A stretch of DNA of 18,127 bases from NCBI GenBank assembly GCA_964571765.1, contig CAZNDH010000029.1:1-18127 (forward strand), written 5' to 3'. The notes under the pieces were generated by a model. That model was given only the letters and a program-made list of their open reading frames with translations, was not told the DNA's origin and did not search any database. This document shows, piece after piece, positions 1-5,921 of the stretch; position 1 is the first letter of the stretch; each line of letters starts with the position of its first letter. Position numbers and translations under genes: made by a program. The DNA comes from ZC4RG35 sp964571765 (GTDB lineage: Bacteria > Actinomycetota > Acidimicrobiia > Spongiisociales > ZC4RG35).

Positions 1-191
1 ATTGTCGCCCCGATCTGGTCCCAGTACGGCCGGGTGTAGTCGTAGGACGTCTGCGACACCTTCAACTCGCCGCTCTCGTCCAACGGCACGTCACCGCTGG
101 ACAACCAGTCGAACAGGGGTCCGGGCTGGTCGTTCTCGTCCGCGATGAAGCCGTCCACCGACACCGAGCTGTACATGACCACTTTGCCCAT
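1..191 (-). CDS. RibD C-terminal/DHFR-fold reductase (N-terminal part, runs off window)
   Basis: Only the first 63 codons are present; the rest lies beyond the left edge. The protein opens MGKVVMYSSVSVDGFIADEN, the first strand and loop typical of the dihydrofolate reductase family/RibD C-terminal domain proteins (YyaP/YwjB-like), which bind NADPH. A downstream PLFDWL stretch also fits that family. The ATG is supported by a GGAG about 7 nt upstream (minus strand). These stand-alone proteins are mostly uncharacterised cytoplasmic reductases rather than true riboflavin enzymes, so no pathway is assigned. It may be co-transcribed with the small Cys-pair protein 66 nt upstream, but nothing else ties the two together. 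Family call firm, exact function unknown. Confidence 0.8.
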   Translation of the reverse strand, partial: MGKVVMYSSVSVDGFIADENDQPGPLFDWLSSGDVPLDESGELKVSQTSYDYTRPYWDQIGAT

Positions 192-257
192 GGGGCGCTC
201 CTCTGCTTTGGGATGCCCCCATATTGGCGGGTCGTGAACTGTCGCTCTTGTAAGAAA

Positions 258-479
258 TCAATCGGCCGGCAGCGGCCAGCTGTCCAGCACGTGGCCGGCA
301 TGTTCACGCAGAAACCGCCGCCGGGCTTCGACTAACACCAGGTCTTGTTCCGTTGGACGGTAAACACCAAGGCACGAAAAGCATTGGCCACCCTCGCTGA
401 CAACAGCCGTCACCAGTCGGTCCTGGGGCCGCCGAGGCTCTACCAGAAGGCACGAGCACGAGGGACACGACACCTTCAA
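258..479 (-). CDS. Small putative zinc-ribbon-like protein
   Basis: A 73-residue reading frame whose N-terminus carries CPSC (plus one more Cys, CPSCSC) and, about 28 residues later, CFSC followed by LGVYRP. Paired CxxC knuckles of this kind are usual in small zinc ribbons, and this is the main reason to believe the gene. The start is uncertain: TTG at 479 or GTG at 473 are possible, the frame is open upstream to about 518 with no ATG, and no good SD is visible. The C-terminal half is charged (VEARRRFLREHAGHVL) and probably helical. It lies upstream of the DHFR-fold gene on the same strand. No named family recognised. It could also be a decayed fragment, since the adjoining region holds a nuclease remnant. 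Confidence 0.45.
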   Translation of the reverse strand: MKVSCPSCSCLLVEPRRPQDRLVTAVVSEGGQCFSCLGVYRPTEQDLVLVEARRRFLREHAGHVLDSWPLPAD

Positions 480-883
480 GCCGTCCGCATCCTCATGTGA
501 GCCTGGCTGCCAGTGTTATGGGCCTGCTGGTAGACCGCACCCCCTACAACCCCGACCACCACGGAGCCGAACGGAGAATCGCTAAACAAGACGCCGCCTG
601 GAGGTTGATTGAGGAACCTGGTTCCACCGTCACATCGTCATCCACCAGTGGGGCTATCAGATCTACCACCATCCCGACCACGGAGGCATCCGATTCCGCC
701 GGCCGCCAGGACGAGCGCCCTGATCAGAGACCTGCATCCCCGACCACTACTTCAACGCAACAGCATCCCTAACTGAGCTCACCGAGAACCACCCGGCGGT
801 TGATCGCGGTGGTCTCGCCCCAAGCCGAAACGCTCCCGACCCATCTAACCCCCTGATGTGTGGCGCGGGCGAGTCGACACGCC
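480..883. other. Gene-poor stretch
   Basis: About 400 bp without a convincing intact gene. A frame open on the plus strand at 497-772 encodes a Ser/Thr/Pro/Arg-rich low-complexity product with no recognisable fold. A different frame at 619-723 reads as the tail of an HNH nuclease and is listed separately as a pseudogene. The rest shows no promoter, RNA or repeat that I can defend. Confidence 0.5.
601..723 (+). pseudogene. Remnant of an HNH endonuclease (DUF222/13E12-type) C-terminus
   Basis: Reading from 619, one frame gives WFHRHIVIHQWGYQIYHHPD followed by a GGIRFRRP segment and a stop at 721-723. This closely resembles the end of actinobacterial DUF222-HNH proteins, where a C-x-x-H-H-x-x-x-H segment is followed by a W/G-rich beta hairpin. 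An in-frame TGA sits at 610, and the N-L residues expected before the Cys are one frame off at 615-620, as if a few codons including the Cys had been deleted. No upstream DUF222 domain or HNH core is readable. This is a decayed fragment; the call rests on motif memory only. Confidence 0.5.
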
Positions 884-1270
884 CTATAAGGCGGGGAGGT
901 CGAATCGGGCCAAGACGTCGTTGACCACTGCGGTGGCAAACTCGACCAGCTGACTGGAGATCCCCTGTATCGATCGTATGGTCAGCAAGACCAGCAGCGT
1001 GCTGGCGAGAACGATGGCGACGTTGAGGGGCCCCTCCCAGATCGAGGCACCCCTGGTCACGACTACGGCTCGAGCAAAGCGCACGGTATGCACCACCCCG
1101 AGCTCGGTGGCCCCGATCAGCCGGCTCAGCCCGACCGTGACCGCGTCGATGAGCGGCGACAGTCTCCGCCCTTCAACCCCGACGAACCTCGTCAGGGTGA
1201 AGGGAAAGGGACCTGAGTAACGGGCCCACCGGGGATGGAACACCCGGCGGCCTTGCTCCTCGTATGCCAT
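884..1270 (-). CDS. Hypothetical one-TM protein
   Basis: A 128-residue protein beginning MAYEEQGRRVFHPRWARYSG. A frame extension to a TTG at 1348 is possible but has no SD; ATG 1270 is preferred, with a TATGGG box 8 nt upstream. G/C-rich third positions argue that it is translated. One hydrophobic segment (LNVAIVLASTLLVLLTI, about residues 84-100) predicts a single membrane span, followed by a short amphipathic tail ending in FDLPAL. A preceding patch, VVVTRGASIWEGP, is moderately hydrophobic. No family recognised. It is divergent from the lipoprotein gene starting at 1446, with about 175 bp between them. Function unknown; existence moderately supported. Confidence 0.5.
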   Translation of the reverse strand: MAYEEQGRRVFHPRWARYSGPFPFTLTRFVGVEGRRLSPLIDAVTVGLSRLIGATELGVVHTVRFARAVVVTRGASIWEGPLNVAIVLASTLLVLLTIRSIQGISSQLVEFATAVVNDVLARFDLPAL

Positions 1271-1445
1271 GACGACATCCCATACCCAGGGGACTTCGCC
1301 GGCCAAACCCCCCGGCTCGCACGAGAACAGACAATCTAAGGGCTCCAAACGATCCGTTGGAAAGGGGTTCCTCGGTCACGACGACCAGTCAGACGTCGGC
1401 GTCACCGGAACCGAATCAGGCGTCTGGCGCGTCTCAGTAGAAGAG

Positions 1446-1880
1446 ATGACACCTGAGAAGACCGCCCTGTTGGCGCTAACCGCGGTCTCGCTGTTCGCCT
1501 GCACCCAGCCCGGGCCTCGCGCCATCACCTCCGGCTGGCACACCATCTACGTCCATCCCCGTTCACTCCTGCCGCAGGGCGGCGACGATGCGCAGATCTC
1601 CGGGCGGCTGGCGATCCGCCAGGGGTGCGTCGTCCTCGAGTCGGAGTCCGGAGAAGAGTGGTATCCCGTGGTCTGGCCAGGTGGCACCCGCATCGCATCA
1701 ACCGACCCGTTTGCGGTCCGACTCCCGTCTGGTGAAGAAGTGGTACTCGGTGAGCCTTTACTGGGGGGAGGTGGCTATCACAGTGCCGCCACTCTCCCAC
1801 TCGAGATCCCGGCAGAATGCCTCAACGAGTGGCAGGAGGTGGCAGTGTTCAACGCCGACGACAAGCCTCTGAAGGGCTGA
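1446..1880 (+). CDS. Putative secreted lipoprotein of unknown function
   Basis: A 144-residue protein with a lipoprotein signal: MTPEK, a hydrophobic core (TALLALTAVSL) and a lipobox ending at Cys19 (LFAC), so it should be lipid-anchored on the outside of the membrane. The frame is open upstream to 1269, but the lipobox geometry fixes the ATG at 1446. The mature part is beta-rich with a pattern of G-RLAIRQGCVVLES, PVVWPGGT, a GEEVVLGEPLLGGGGYH stretch and a late Cys (PAECLNEW). I have a sense that small actinobacterial lipoproteins share this GCV...VVWP...GGGGY pattern, but know no function for them. Two mature-part cysteines might form a disulfide. A purine-rich GAAGAG directly abuts the start, too close for a good SD. 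Confidence 0.65.
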   Translation: MTPEKTALLALTAVSLFACTQPGPRAITSGWHTIYVHPRSLLPQGGDDAQISGRLAIRQGCVVLESESGEEWYPVVWPGGTRIASTDPFAVRLPSGEEVVLGEPLLGGGGYHSAATLPLEIPAECLNEWQEVAVFNADDKPLKG

Positions 1881-1963
1881 TCAACCGGGGTCGAGGGCCG
1901 GGGATTAGGCGACACGCCACCGCATTCGCGGCGAGGACGGCACAGGGAAGCGTGCCGGGTTCC

Positions 1964-1969
1964 TAGCCT
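1964..1969 (+). promoter_or_regulatory. -10 box for leaderless chrA transcript
   Basis: TAGCCT lies exactly 7 nt before the chrA ATG and no SD is present. A TANNNT box at this distance puts the transcription start at or next to the A of the start codon. The same layout recurs at several other starts in the window. Confidence 0.5.
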
Positions 1970-1976
1970 CCCGGCC

Positions 1977-3362
1977 ATGGACACCCCGCTTCCCGGCCAT
2001 GAGGAGGACCAGCCGCACGGGATCGGTCTGGGTGAAGCGAGCCGGGTGTGGGGCATAGTCGCCCTGAACAGCTTCGGTGGCCCAGCGGGGCAGATCGCGG
2101 TGATGAACCGGCTGCTGGTCGACGAGCGACGCTGGTTCTCCGAGCGTCGCTTCCTCCACGCCCTCAACTACTGCATGTTGCTCCCCGGGCCTGAAGCCCA
2201 GCAGCTCGCCACCTACCTGGGGTGGACCCTGCACGGGGTCCGGGGAGGATTGATCGCCGGCGGCCTCTTCGTCCTCCCCGGGTTCATAGCCATCCTGGTC
2301 CTCAGCATCCTCTATGCCGGCTTCGGCGACCTCCCCCTGATCGAGGCGATCTTCTACGGGATCAAGCCGGCGGTGGTGGCCATCGTCGCCGCCGCCTTGG
2401 TTCGGATCGCCACCCGAGCCCTCAAGAACAAGGCGATGTACCTGGCGGCGGCGGTGGCCTTCGTCGCCATGTTCTTCTTCGCCGTCCCCTTCCCCGTGAT
2501 CATCGCCTCCGCCGGAGTCATCGGGTTCCTCGGCGGCAGGATCTGGCCGGCGCTGTTCGACGTGCTCCACGAGCCGGAAGGCTCCCGCCTGGGAGAATCG
2601 GTGGCTCGGGTGTCCGACAACGCCACGTCGGCGGCTCCATCCGCCCGGCGTTCGATGGCAGTGGCCGCTGCCGGCCTCGTCATCTGGTGGGGACCCCTGG
2701 TCATCCTCGCCCTGGCGACCGGGGGCAACAGCATCTGGGTGGACCAGGGGGTCTTCTTCTCCACCGCAGCGGTGGTCACCTTCGGGGGCGCCTACGCGGT
2801 CCTGGCCTTCATCGCCCAGCAGGCAGTCGAGACCTACGGATGGCTACAGCCCGGGGAGATGCTCGACGGGCTGGGCATGGCAGAGACCACCCCGGGGCCG
2901 TTGATCCAGGTGGTCCAGTTCGTCGGGTTCATGGGCGCATACCGCGCCGGCACCGGTCTCGACCCGATGCTGGCCGGCGTTCTGGCTGCGCTGCTGGTCA
3001 CCTGGGTCACTTTCGTCCCTTGCTTCATATGGATATTCCTCGGCGCCCCCTACATGGAGACCCTGCGGGGGAACCGACGACTCAACTCGGCGCTGTCCAC
3101 CATCACCGCCGCCGTGGTCGGTGTCATCCTCAACCTGGCGCTGTGGTTCACCATCCACACCCTGTTCGCCGAAGTGGACGAGATCCGAACCCGGTTCGGC
3201 CTCCGCCTCTACCAACCCGACCTGGCGAGCATCGACGTGGTCGCGGCAGCGCTGGCTGCGGCCGCTGTCGTGGCCCTGTTCAGGTTGCGCTGGCCGGTAG
3301 TGAGGACCCTCCTGATGACCGCACTTGCCGGAGCCACCATCCACTTGACGATCCTCGGTTGA
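1977..3362 (+). CDS. chrA: Chromate transporter family protein (ChrA, two-domain)
   Basis: 461 residues, the usual length of the long-chain CHR family, with two homologous membrane halves. The N-terminal half carries the family signature ALNSFGGPAGQIAVMNR and LPGPEAQQLATYLGW. The C-terminal half repeats it as VTFGGAYAVLAFIAQQAVE and GLGMAETTPGPLIQ. Around ten hydrophobic spans are visible, with a linker at about residues 200-225. Characterised members export chromate from the cytoplasm using the proton-motive force; many homologues have no tested substrate, so chromate is family-based inference. No chrB or chromate reductase gene adjoins it, although two nitroreductases occur elsewhere in the window. 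ATG chosen because translation begins just after a TAGCCT box; no SD. It converges on the next gene with a 15-nt gap. Confidence 0.93.
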   Translation: MDTPLPGHEEDQPHGIGLGEASRVWGIVALNSFGGPAGQIAVMNRLLVDERRWFSERRFLHALNYCMLLPGPEAQQLATYLGWTLHGVRGGLIAGGLFVLPGFIAILVLSILYAGFGDLPLIEAIFYGIKPAVVAIVAAALVRIATRALKNKAMYLAAAVAFVAMFFFAVPFPVIIASAGVIGFLGGRIWPALFDVLHEPEGSRLGESVARVSDNATSAAPSARRSMAVAAAGLVIWWGPLVILALATGGNSIWVDQGVFFSTAAVVTFGGAYAVLAFIAQQAVETYGWLQPGEMLDGLGMAETTPGPLIQVVQFVGFMGAYRAGTGLDPMLAGVLAALLVTWVTFVPCFIWIFLGAPYMETLRGNRRLNSALSTITAAVVGVILNLALWFTIHTLFAEVDEIRTRFGLRLYQPDLASIDVVAAALAAAAVVALFRLRWPVVRTLLMTALAGATIHLTILG

Positions 3363-3377
3363 GTCGATTCGACCTTT

Positions 3378-3734
3378 TCAGCCGATGGTCATCGCAACCA
3401 GATCTGCGTCCTCCAGTCCGAGGACGACCCTGGCGTACTTCCATTGATCCACCGTGATCACCAAGACCCTCTCCTGGCGGAACAAGGCCCAGAACTGCCT
3501 CTTGTCCCCCACCCCGTATGACCCGTGTTTGACCGCTCCCGGGACAAAGGTGCCCGGGGCCCGTAGGACCGGCGGCCACCCCACTTCTGACCGGTCGACT
3601 ACGGACACCCCGGTTATCCGATCTCTAGGTATGTCGAGACGACTCTTCAGGGCGAATACCCGGTCCCAACCGGAGAGCCCCACCTCAACGATGTCACTGC
3701 CAACGGACACATGTATCGCCATAACCCGAACCAT
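3378..3734 (-). CDS. PH-like fold protein (bacterial PH-type), hypothetical
   Basis: About 114-118 residues, soluble, rich in beta strands: IHVSVGSDIVEVGLSGWDRVFALKSRLDIP, then RDRITGVSVVDRSEV, RAPGTFVPGAVKHGSYG, KRQFWALFRQERVLVI and a C-terminal helix (DADLVAMTIG). This order, with a conserved G-T-x-x-P-G and a GSY followed by FW, matches small actinobacterial proteins that I associate with a bacterial PH-like fold; their function is unknown. Two in-frame ATGs compete, at 3734 and 3722 (MAIHVSV); neither has a clear SD, and a GC-rich hairpin lies just upstream. It follows the YdeI-type gene on the same strand with a 35-nt gap. Confidence 0.7.
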   Translation of the reverse strand: MVRVMAIHVSVGSDIVEVGLSGWDRVFALKSRLDIPRDRITGVSVVDRSEVGWPPVLRAPGTFVPGAVKHGSYGVGDKRQFWALFRQERVLVITVDQWKYARVVLGLEDADLVAMTIG

Positions 3735-3737
3735 AAA

Positions 3738-3755
3738 GGGCCGGGCTCCCGGCCC
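3738..3755 (-). terminator. GC-rich inverted repeat, possible terminator
   Basis: GGGCCGGG and CCCGGCCC are separated by 2 nt, and the minus strand continues TTTAT. It sits between the stop of the YdeI-type gene (3770) and the start of the PH-like gene (3734). It could weakly terminate the upstream transcript or fold over the start region of the downstream gene. The T run is only three long, so the call is tentative. Confidence 0.4.
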
Positions 3756-3769
3756 CGGAGTCAGAGGAC

Positions 3770-4366
3770 TTACCTTCCCGGGCCCTCCAGAAGATTCTCC
3801 AGGGTTCCCTCTACCCGCCTTCTCCTCGTCTCCTCCCGCTTGGCTTCGCCGATCCAGGCGAGATACTGCTTGCGGTGTGACGGAGGGAGGGCTTCGAACA
3901 CTCTTCGGGCCTCCGGCTTGTACTCGAAGGCGGCTTCGAGTTCGGGCGGGATATCCAACAGAGTTGACTCCTCGGCTCGAGCCCAGGTTCCTTCGGAGAC
4001 GGCGAGGTCGATGGCGGCCTGGCCTCGCTCGGTCATCAGGCCCTCCCCGATGAGACGCTCCACCCTCTCCCTGTTCGAAGCCGACCACGACGACCCTTTG
4101 CGGCGGGGGGAGTACCACTGGATGAGCCGGTCGTCGTCGACACGGCGCTCCTGGCTGTCGATCCAGCCGAAGCAGAGGGCCTCCTCGACCAGATCCTCGT
4201 AGCTCGGGCCATCCAGCCGGCTGTGCTTCTTGCGGAAGACCACCCAGATCCCCCGCTCGCGATCCGGGTTGGAGTCCAGCCACTCACGCCAGGCGCCCCG
4301 GGTCCCGGGCACCAGGACCTGGTTTCCATTGGGCGAATCCGGCGGATCCACCTGATCGATGCGCAT
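3770..4366 (-). CDS. YdeI/OmpD-associated (OmdA) family protein
   Basis: 198 residues. The N-terminal part, with WREWLDSNPDRERGIWVVFRKK, EDLVEEALCFGWIDS and QWYSPRRKGSSWSASNRERV, is the hallmark of the YdeI/OmdA family. The C-terminal PPSHRKQYLAWIGEAKREET segment, ending in a GTLENL helix, is the OmdA tail (bacteriocin-protection/YdeI domain). The family is cytoplasmic and poorly characterised; the name comes from genetic links in enterobacteria, so no function is assigned. The frame is open further upstream to 4555, but ATG 4366 (MRIDQVDPPDSPNG) begins the conserved sequence and has a TACGGT box 7 nt before it, suggesting a leaderless start. A GC-rich hairpin follows the stop. Confidence 0.85.
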   Translation of the reverse strand: MRIDQVDPPDSPNGNQVLVPGTRGAWREWLDSNPDRERGIWVVFRKKHSRLDGPSYEDLVEEALCFGWIDSQERRVDDDRLIQWYSPRRKGSSWSASNRERVERLIGEGLMTERGQAAIDLAVSEGTWARAEESTLLDIPPELEAAFEYKPEARRVFEALPPSHRKQYLAWIGEAKREETRRRRVEGTLENLLEGPGR

Positions 4367-4373
4367 GCCTATG

Positions 4374-4379
4374 ACCGTA
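4374..4379 (-). promoter_or_regulatory. -10 box for leaderless YdeI-family transcript
   Basis: TACGGT on the minus strand, 7 nt before the ATG at 4366. No SD lies between them. Same geometry as the box before chrA. Confidence 0.4.
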
Positions 4380-4475
4380 ACCCATCTCTTGACCGGTCGG
4401 ATACGTCGTCGAGGTGACGACCCAGCCATCTCCGGGGCGGTCGGTGGAGCATGGTGGCCATAGATGGACGAAGGG

Positions 4476-4784
4476 TCACTCCACGGCGCGACGGAGCTGG
4501 TCCAGACGCTGGTCCCACTGCGCGCCCACCCGGTCGATCCACGCCCGGACGTCACTCAGGGCACCGGGCGAGGCCCGGAATCGCGCCTCCCGACCCACCG
4601 TCTCCCGGTGCACCAGCCCGGCGTCCTCGAGGACTCCGAGGTGCTTGGCCACCGCCTGACGGGTCATGGGGAACTCCCCTGCCAGTGTGGTTGCACTGGC
4701 GGGACCGGAGCCAACCAGCCGGTCGAGCATCCGCCGCCTGGTGGGGTCGGCCAGAGCAGCGAACACCTCCTGACGCTCGCTCAT
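4476..4784 (-). CDS. ArsR-family winged-helix repressor
   Basis: 102 residues. Begins MSERQEVFAALADPTRRRML, the standard ArsR/SmtB first helices, followed by a helix-turn-helix with recognition helix MTRQAVAKHLGVLEDAGLV (about residues 40-58) and the wing HRETVGREARFRASP. No metal-binding Cys motif (ELCVCDL type) is present, so metal sensing is unlikely; it belongs to the metal-free group that pairs with SRPBCC/AHSA1 proteins. Its ATG overlaps the stop of the SRPBCC gene as ATGA, so the two are translationally coupled, with the usual gene order reversed (effector first, regulator second). The likely operators are the paired GTGCAACC/GGTTGCAC repeats upstream of the operon, implying autoregulation and possibly control of clpP. 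Confidence 0.92.
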   Translation of the reverse strand: MSERQEVFAALADPTRRRMLDRLVGSGPASATTLAGEFPMTRQAVAKHLGVLEDAGLVHRETVGREARFRASPGALSDVRAWIDRVGAQWDQRLDQLRRAVE

Positions 4785-5200
4785 GCCGCCAGTCGCACCG
4801 CCATCTGCAACCAACGCTCCTCGACGACCGGCCAGCGAGTCCGGGTGTCGGTCACCGTATAGGGGAGGAGTCGTTCGACCACGGTGACCATCGAGCCATC
4901 ACCTTCCGGGACGACGGTGATGATGACTTGCGACGGATCGCGTTCGGGATGACGCCACGACCAGGTGATCGAACGGCCCTGCTCCAGTTCCTCGACGGTT
5001 CCGATGAAGTCCACCCCGTCGGGGGCGAAGCCAATCCCACCGCCGACCCGGGGGTCAATGGTCATCGGTGAGCCCATCCACTCTGACGCCAGAGTGCCGT
5101 CGACGACGTGCTCCCAAACGATGTCGGGGGCGGCCTCGACGACCATCGAGCGCTCCACCGAGATGTCGGGGTCGGTCATCGGTTCGTTCGAGCCGGTCAC
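4781..5200 (-). CDS. SRPBCC/AHSA1-domain protein
   Basis: 139 residues. The core, SVERSMVVEAAPDIVWEHVV, then ASEWMGSP, RVGGGIGFAPDG, GTVEELEQGRSITWSWRHPE and a closing VVEERWLQMAVRL helix, is the Bet v1-like SRPBCC fold of the AHSA1 (Aha1 C-terminal homology) group. These proteins have a hydrophobic cavity for small ligands; functions are mostly unknown. The start is set by an AGGAGGT SD 7 nt before GTG 5200 (VTGSNEPMTDPD). An ATG at 5179 is possible but too far from the SD. First gene of a two-gene operon with the ArsR repressor, 4-nt overlap. It may bind or clear a compound sensed by the regulator; that is inference. Confidence 0.88.
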   Translation of the reverse strand: MTGSNEPMTDPDISVERSMVVEAAPDIVWEHVVDGTLASEWMGSPMTIDPRVGGGIGFAPDGVDFIGTVEELEQGRSITWSWRHPERDPSQVIITVVPEGDGSMVTVVERLLPYTVTDTRTRWPVVEERWLQMAVRLAA

Positions 5201-5218
5201 GGAAGCTACCTCCTGGTC

Positions 5219-5242
5219 AAGTGCAACCCAGAGGTTGCACTT
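5219..5242. promoter_or_regulatory. Operator O1: perfect inverted repeat, probable ArsR site
   Basis: GTGCAACC (5221-5228), CAGA, GGTTGCAC (5233-5240), extended by AA/TT on the outside to ten matching base pairs per arm. It lies in the divergent region between the SRPBCC-ArsR operon and clpP, just upstream of the SD of the SRPBCC gene. Size and symmetry fit an ArsR dimer site. Binding is inferred, not shown. Confidence 0.6.
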
Positions 5243-5257
5243 CGTGCTAGGGTCATC

Positions 5258-5277
5258 AGGCAACCCGTTGGTTGCAC
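5258..5277. promoter_or_regulatory. Operator O2: second, imperfect copy of the same repeat
   Basis: Right arm GGTTGCAC (5270-5277) is identical to O1; the left arm is AGGCAACC with the same 4-nt spacing. O1 and O2 centres are 37 bp apart. O2 touches TATAGA (5278-5283), a possible plus-strand -10, and the opposite strand reads TATAGT at 5281-5276. A further plus-strand candidate is TAGGGT (5248-5253), which would place O1 near -35 and O2 near +1. Which box is used cannot be decided from sequence. Confidence 0.5.
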
Positions 5278-5299
5278 TATAGAGTAGGAGGAGAAAACA

Positions 5300-5917
5300 G
5301 TGTCCACCCTGATCCCCACGGTCATCGAGCAGTCGTCACGTGGCGAGCGTGCCTACGACATCTACTCCCGGCTCCTCGCCCATCGCATCGTCTTCCTCGG
5401 CAAGGAGTTCGACTCGACCCTGGCCAACGTGATCGTGGCCCAGCTCCTCCACTTGGAGAGCGAGGATCCGGAAAAGGAAATCAGTCTCTACATCAACTCC
5501 CCAGGCGGGGACGGCGGGGCGATGATGGCGATCTACGACGCCATGCAGTACGTGGGCCCACCGGTGGCCACCACCTGCATCGGGATGGCCGCCTCGGCCG
5601 GTGCAATCATCCTGGCCGCCGGCGAGAAGGGTCGTCGTCGGGTCCTCCCCCACTCCCGGGTTCTGATCCATCAGCCCCATCTCATGGGTGGCGGGATCAG
5701 CGGGCAGGTCACCGACATCGAGATCCATGCCAAAGAGCTGCTCCGGCAGAAGCGGGAGATGCAGGAAATCCTGGCGCGCCACACCGGCCAGACAGTCGAG
5801 CAGGTCGCCGAGGACACCGAGCGGGACCGATGGATGACTGCCGATGAGGCTGTGGCCTACGGGCTGGCCGACGAGATCCTTCTCAAGGTGCCCGACACCG
5901 CCGAGGCGCTCACCTGA
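5300..5917 (+). CDS. clpP: ATP-dependent Clp protease proteolytic subunit ClpP
   Basis: 205 residues, standard ClpP length. The serine-protease triad is intact: Ser99 in GMAASAG, His124 in VLIHQPH and Asp172 in EDTERDRW. SPGGDGGAMMAIYDAM and the C-terminal DEAVAYGLADEIL are also typical. ClpP forms a 14-subunit cytoplasmic chamber fed by ClpX or ClpC. GTG start with a strong AGGAGGAG SD 6 nt upstream. Most actinobacteria encode clpP1-clpP2-clpX together; here clpP stands alone between a regulator operon and a convergent cyclase gene (4-nt gap), so it may be an extra paralogue. The presence of ArsR-type repeats in its upstream region suggests conditional expression. Confidence 0.95.
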   Translation: MSTLIPTVIEQSSRGERAYDIYSRLLAHRIVFLGKEFDSTLANVIVAQLLHLESEDPEKEISLYINSPGGDGGAMMAIYDAMQYVGPPVATTCIGMAASAGAIILAAGEKGRRRVLPHSRVLIHQPHLMGGGISGQVTDIEIHAKELLRQKREMQEILARHTGQTVEQVAEDTERDRWMTADEAVAYGLADEILLKVPDTAEALT

Positions 5918-5921
5918 CCCT

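Noticed and set aside
497..772. Open frame for a 91-residue Ser/Thr/Pro-rich protein on the plus strand
   Set aside because: Low-complexity composition, no family pattern, no SD, and a different frame of the same DNA reads as an HNH tail.
1905..2570. Long minus-strand frame opposite the chromate transporter
   Set aside because: Asp/Gly/Glu/Gln-rich product typical of the antisense of a GC-rich membrane-protein gene; chrA itself is unambiguous.
3363..3377. Terminator between chrA and the PH-like gene (GTCGA-T-TCGAC then CTTTTC)
   Set aside because: The stem would need a one-base loop, so a stable hairpin is unlikely.
2222..3457. 411-residue plus-strand frame inside chrA
   Set aside because: Arg/Pro/His-rich out-of-frame reading of the transporter gene.
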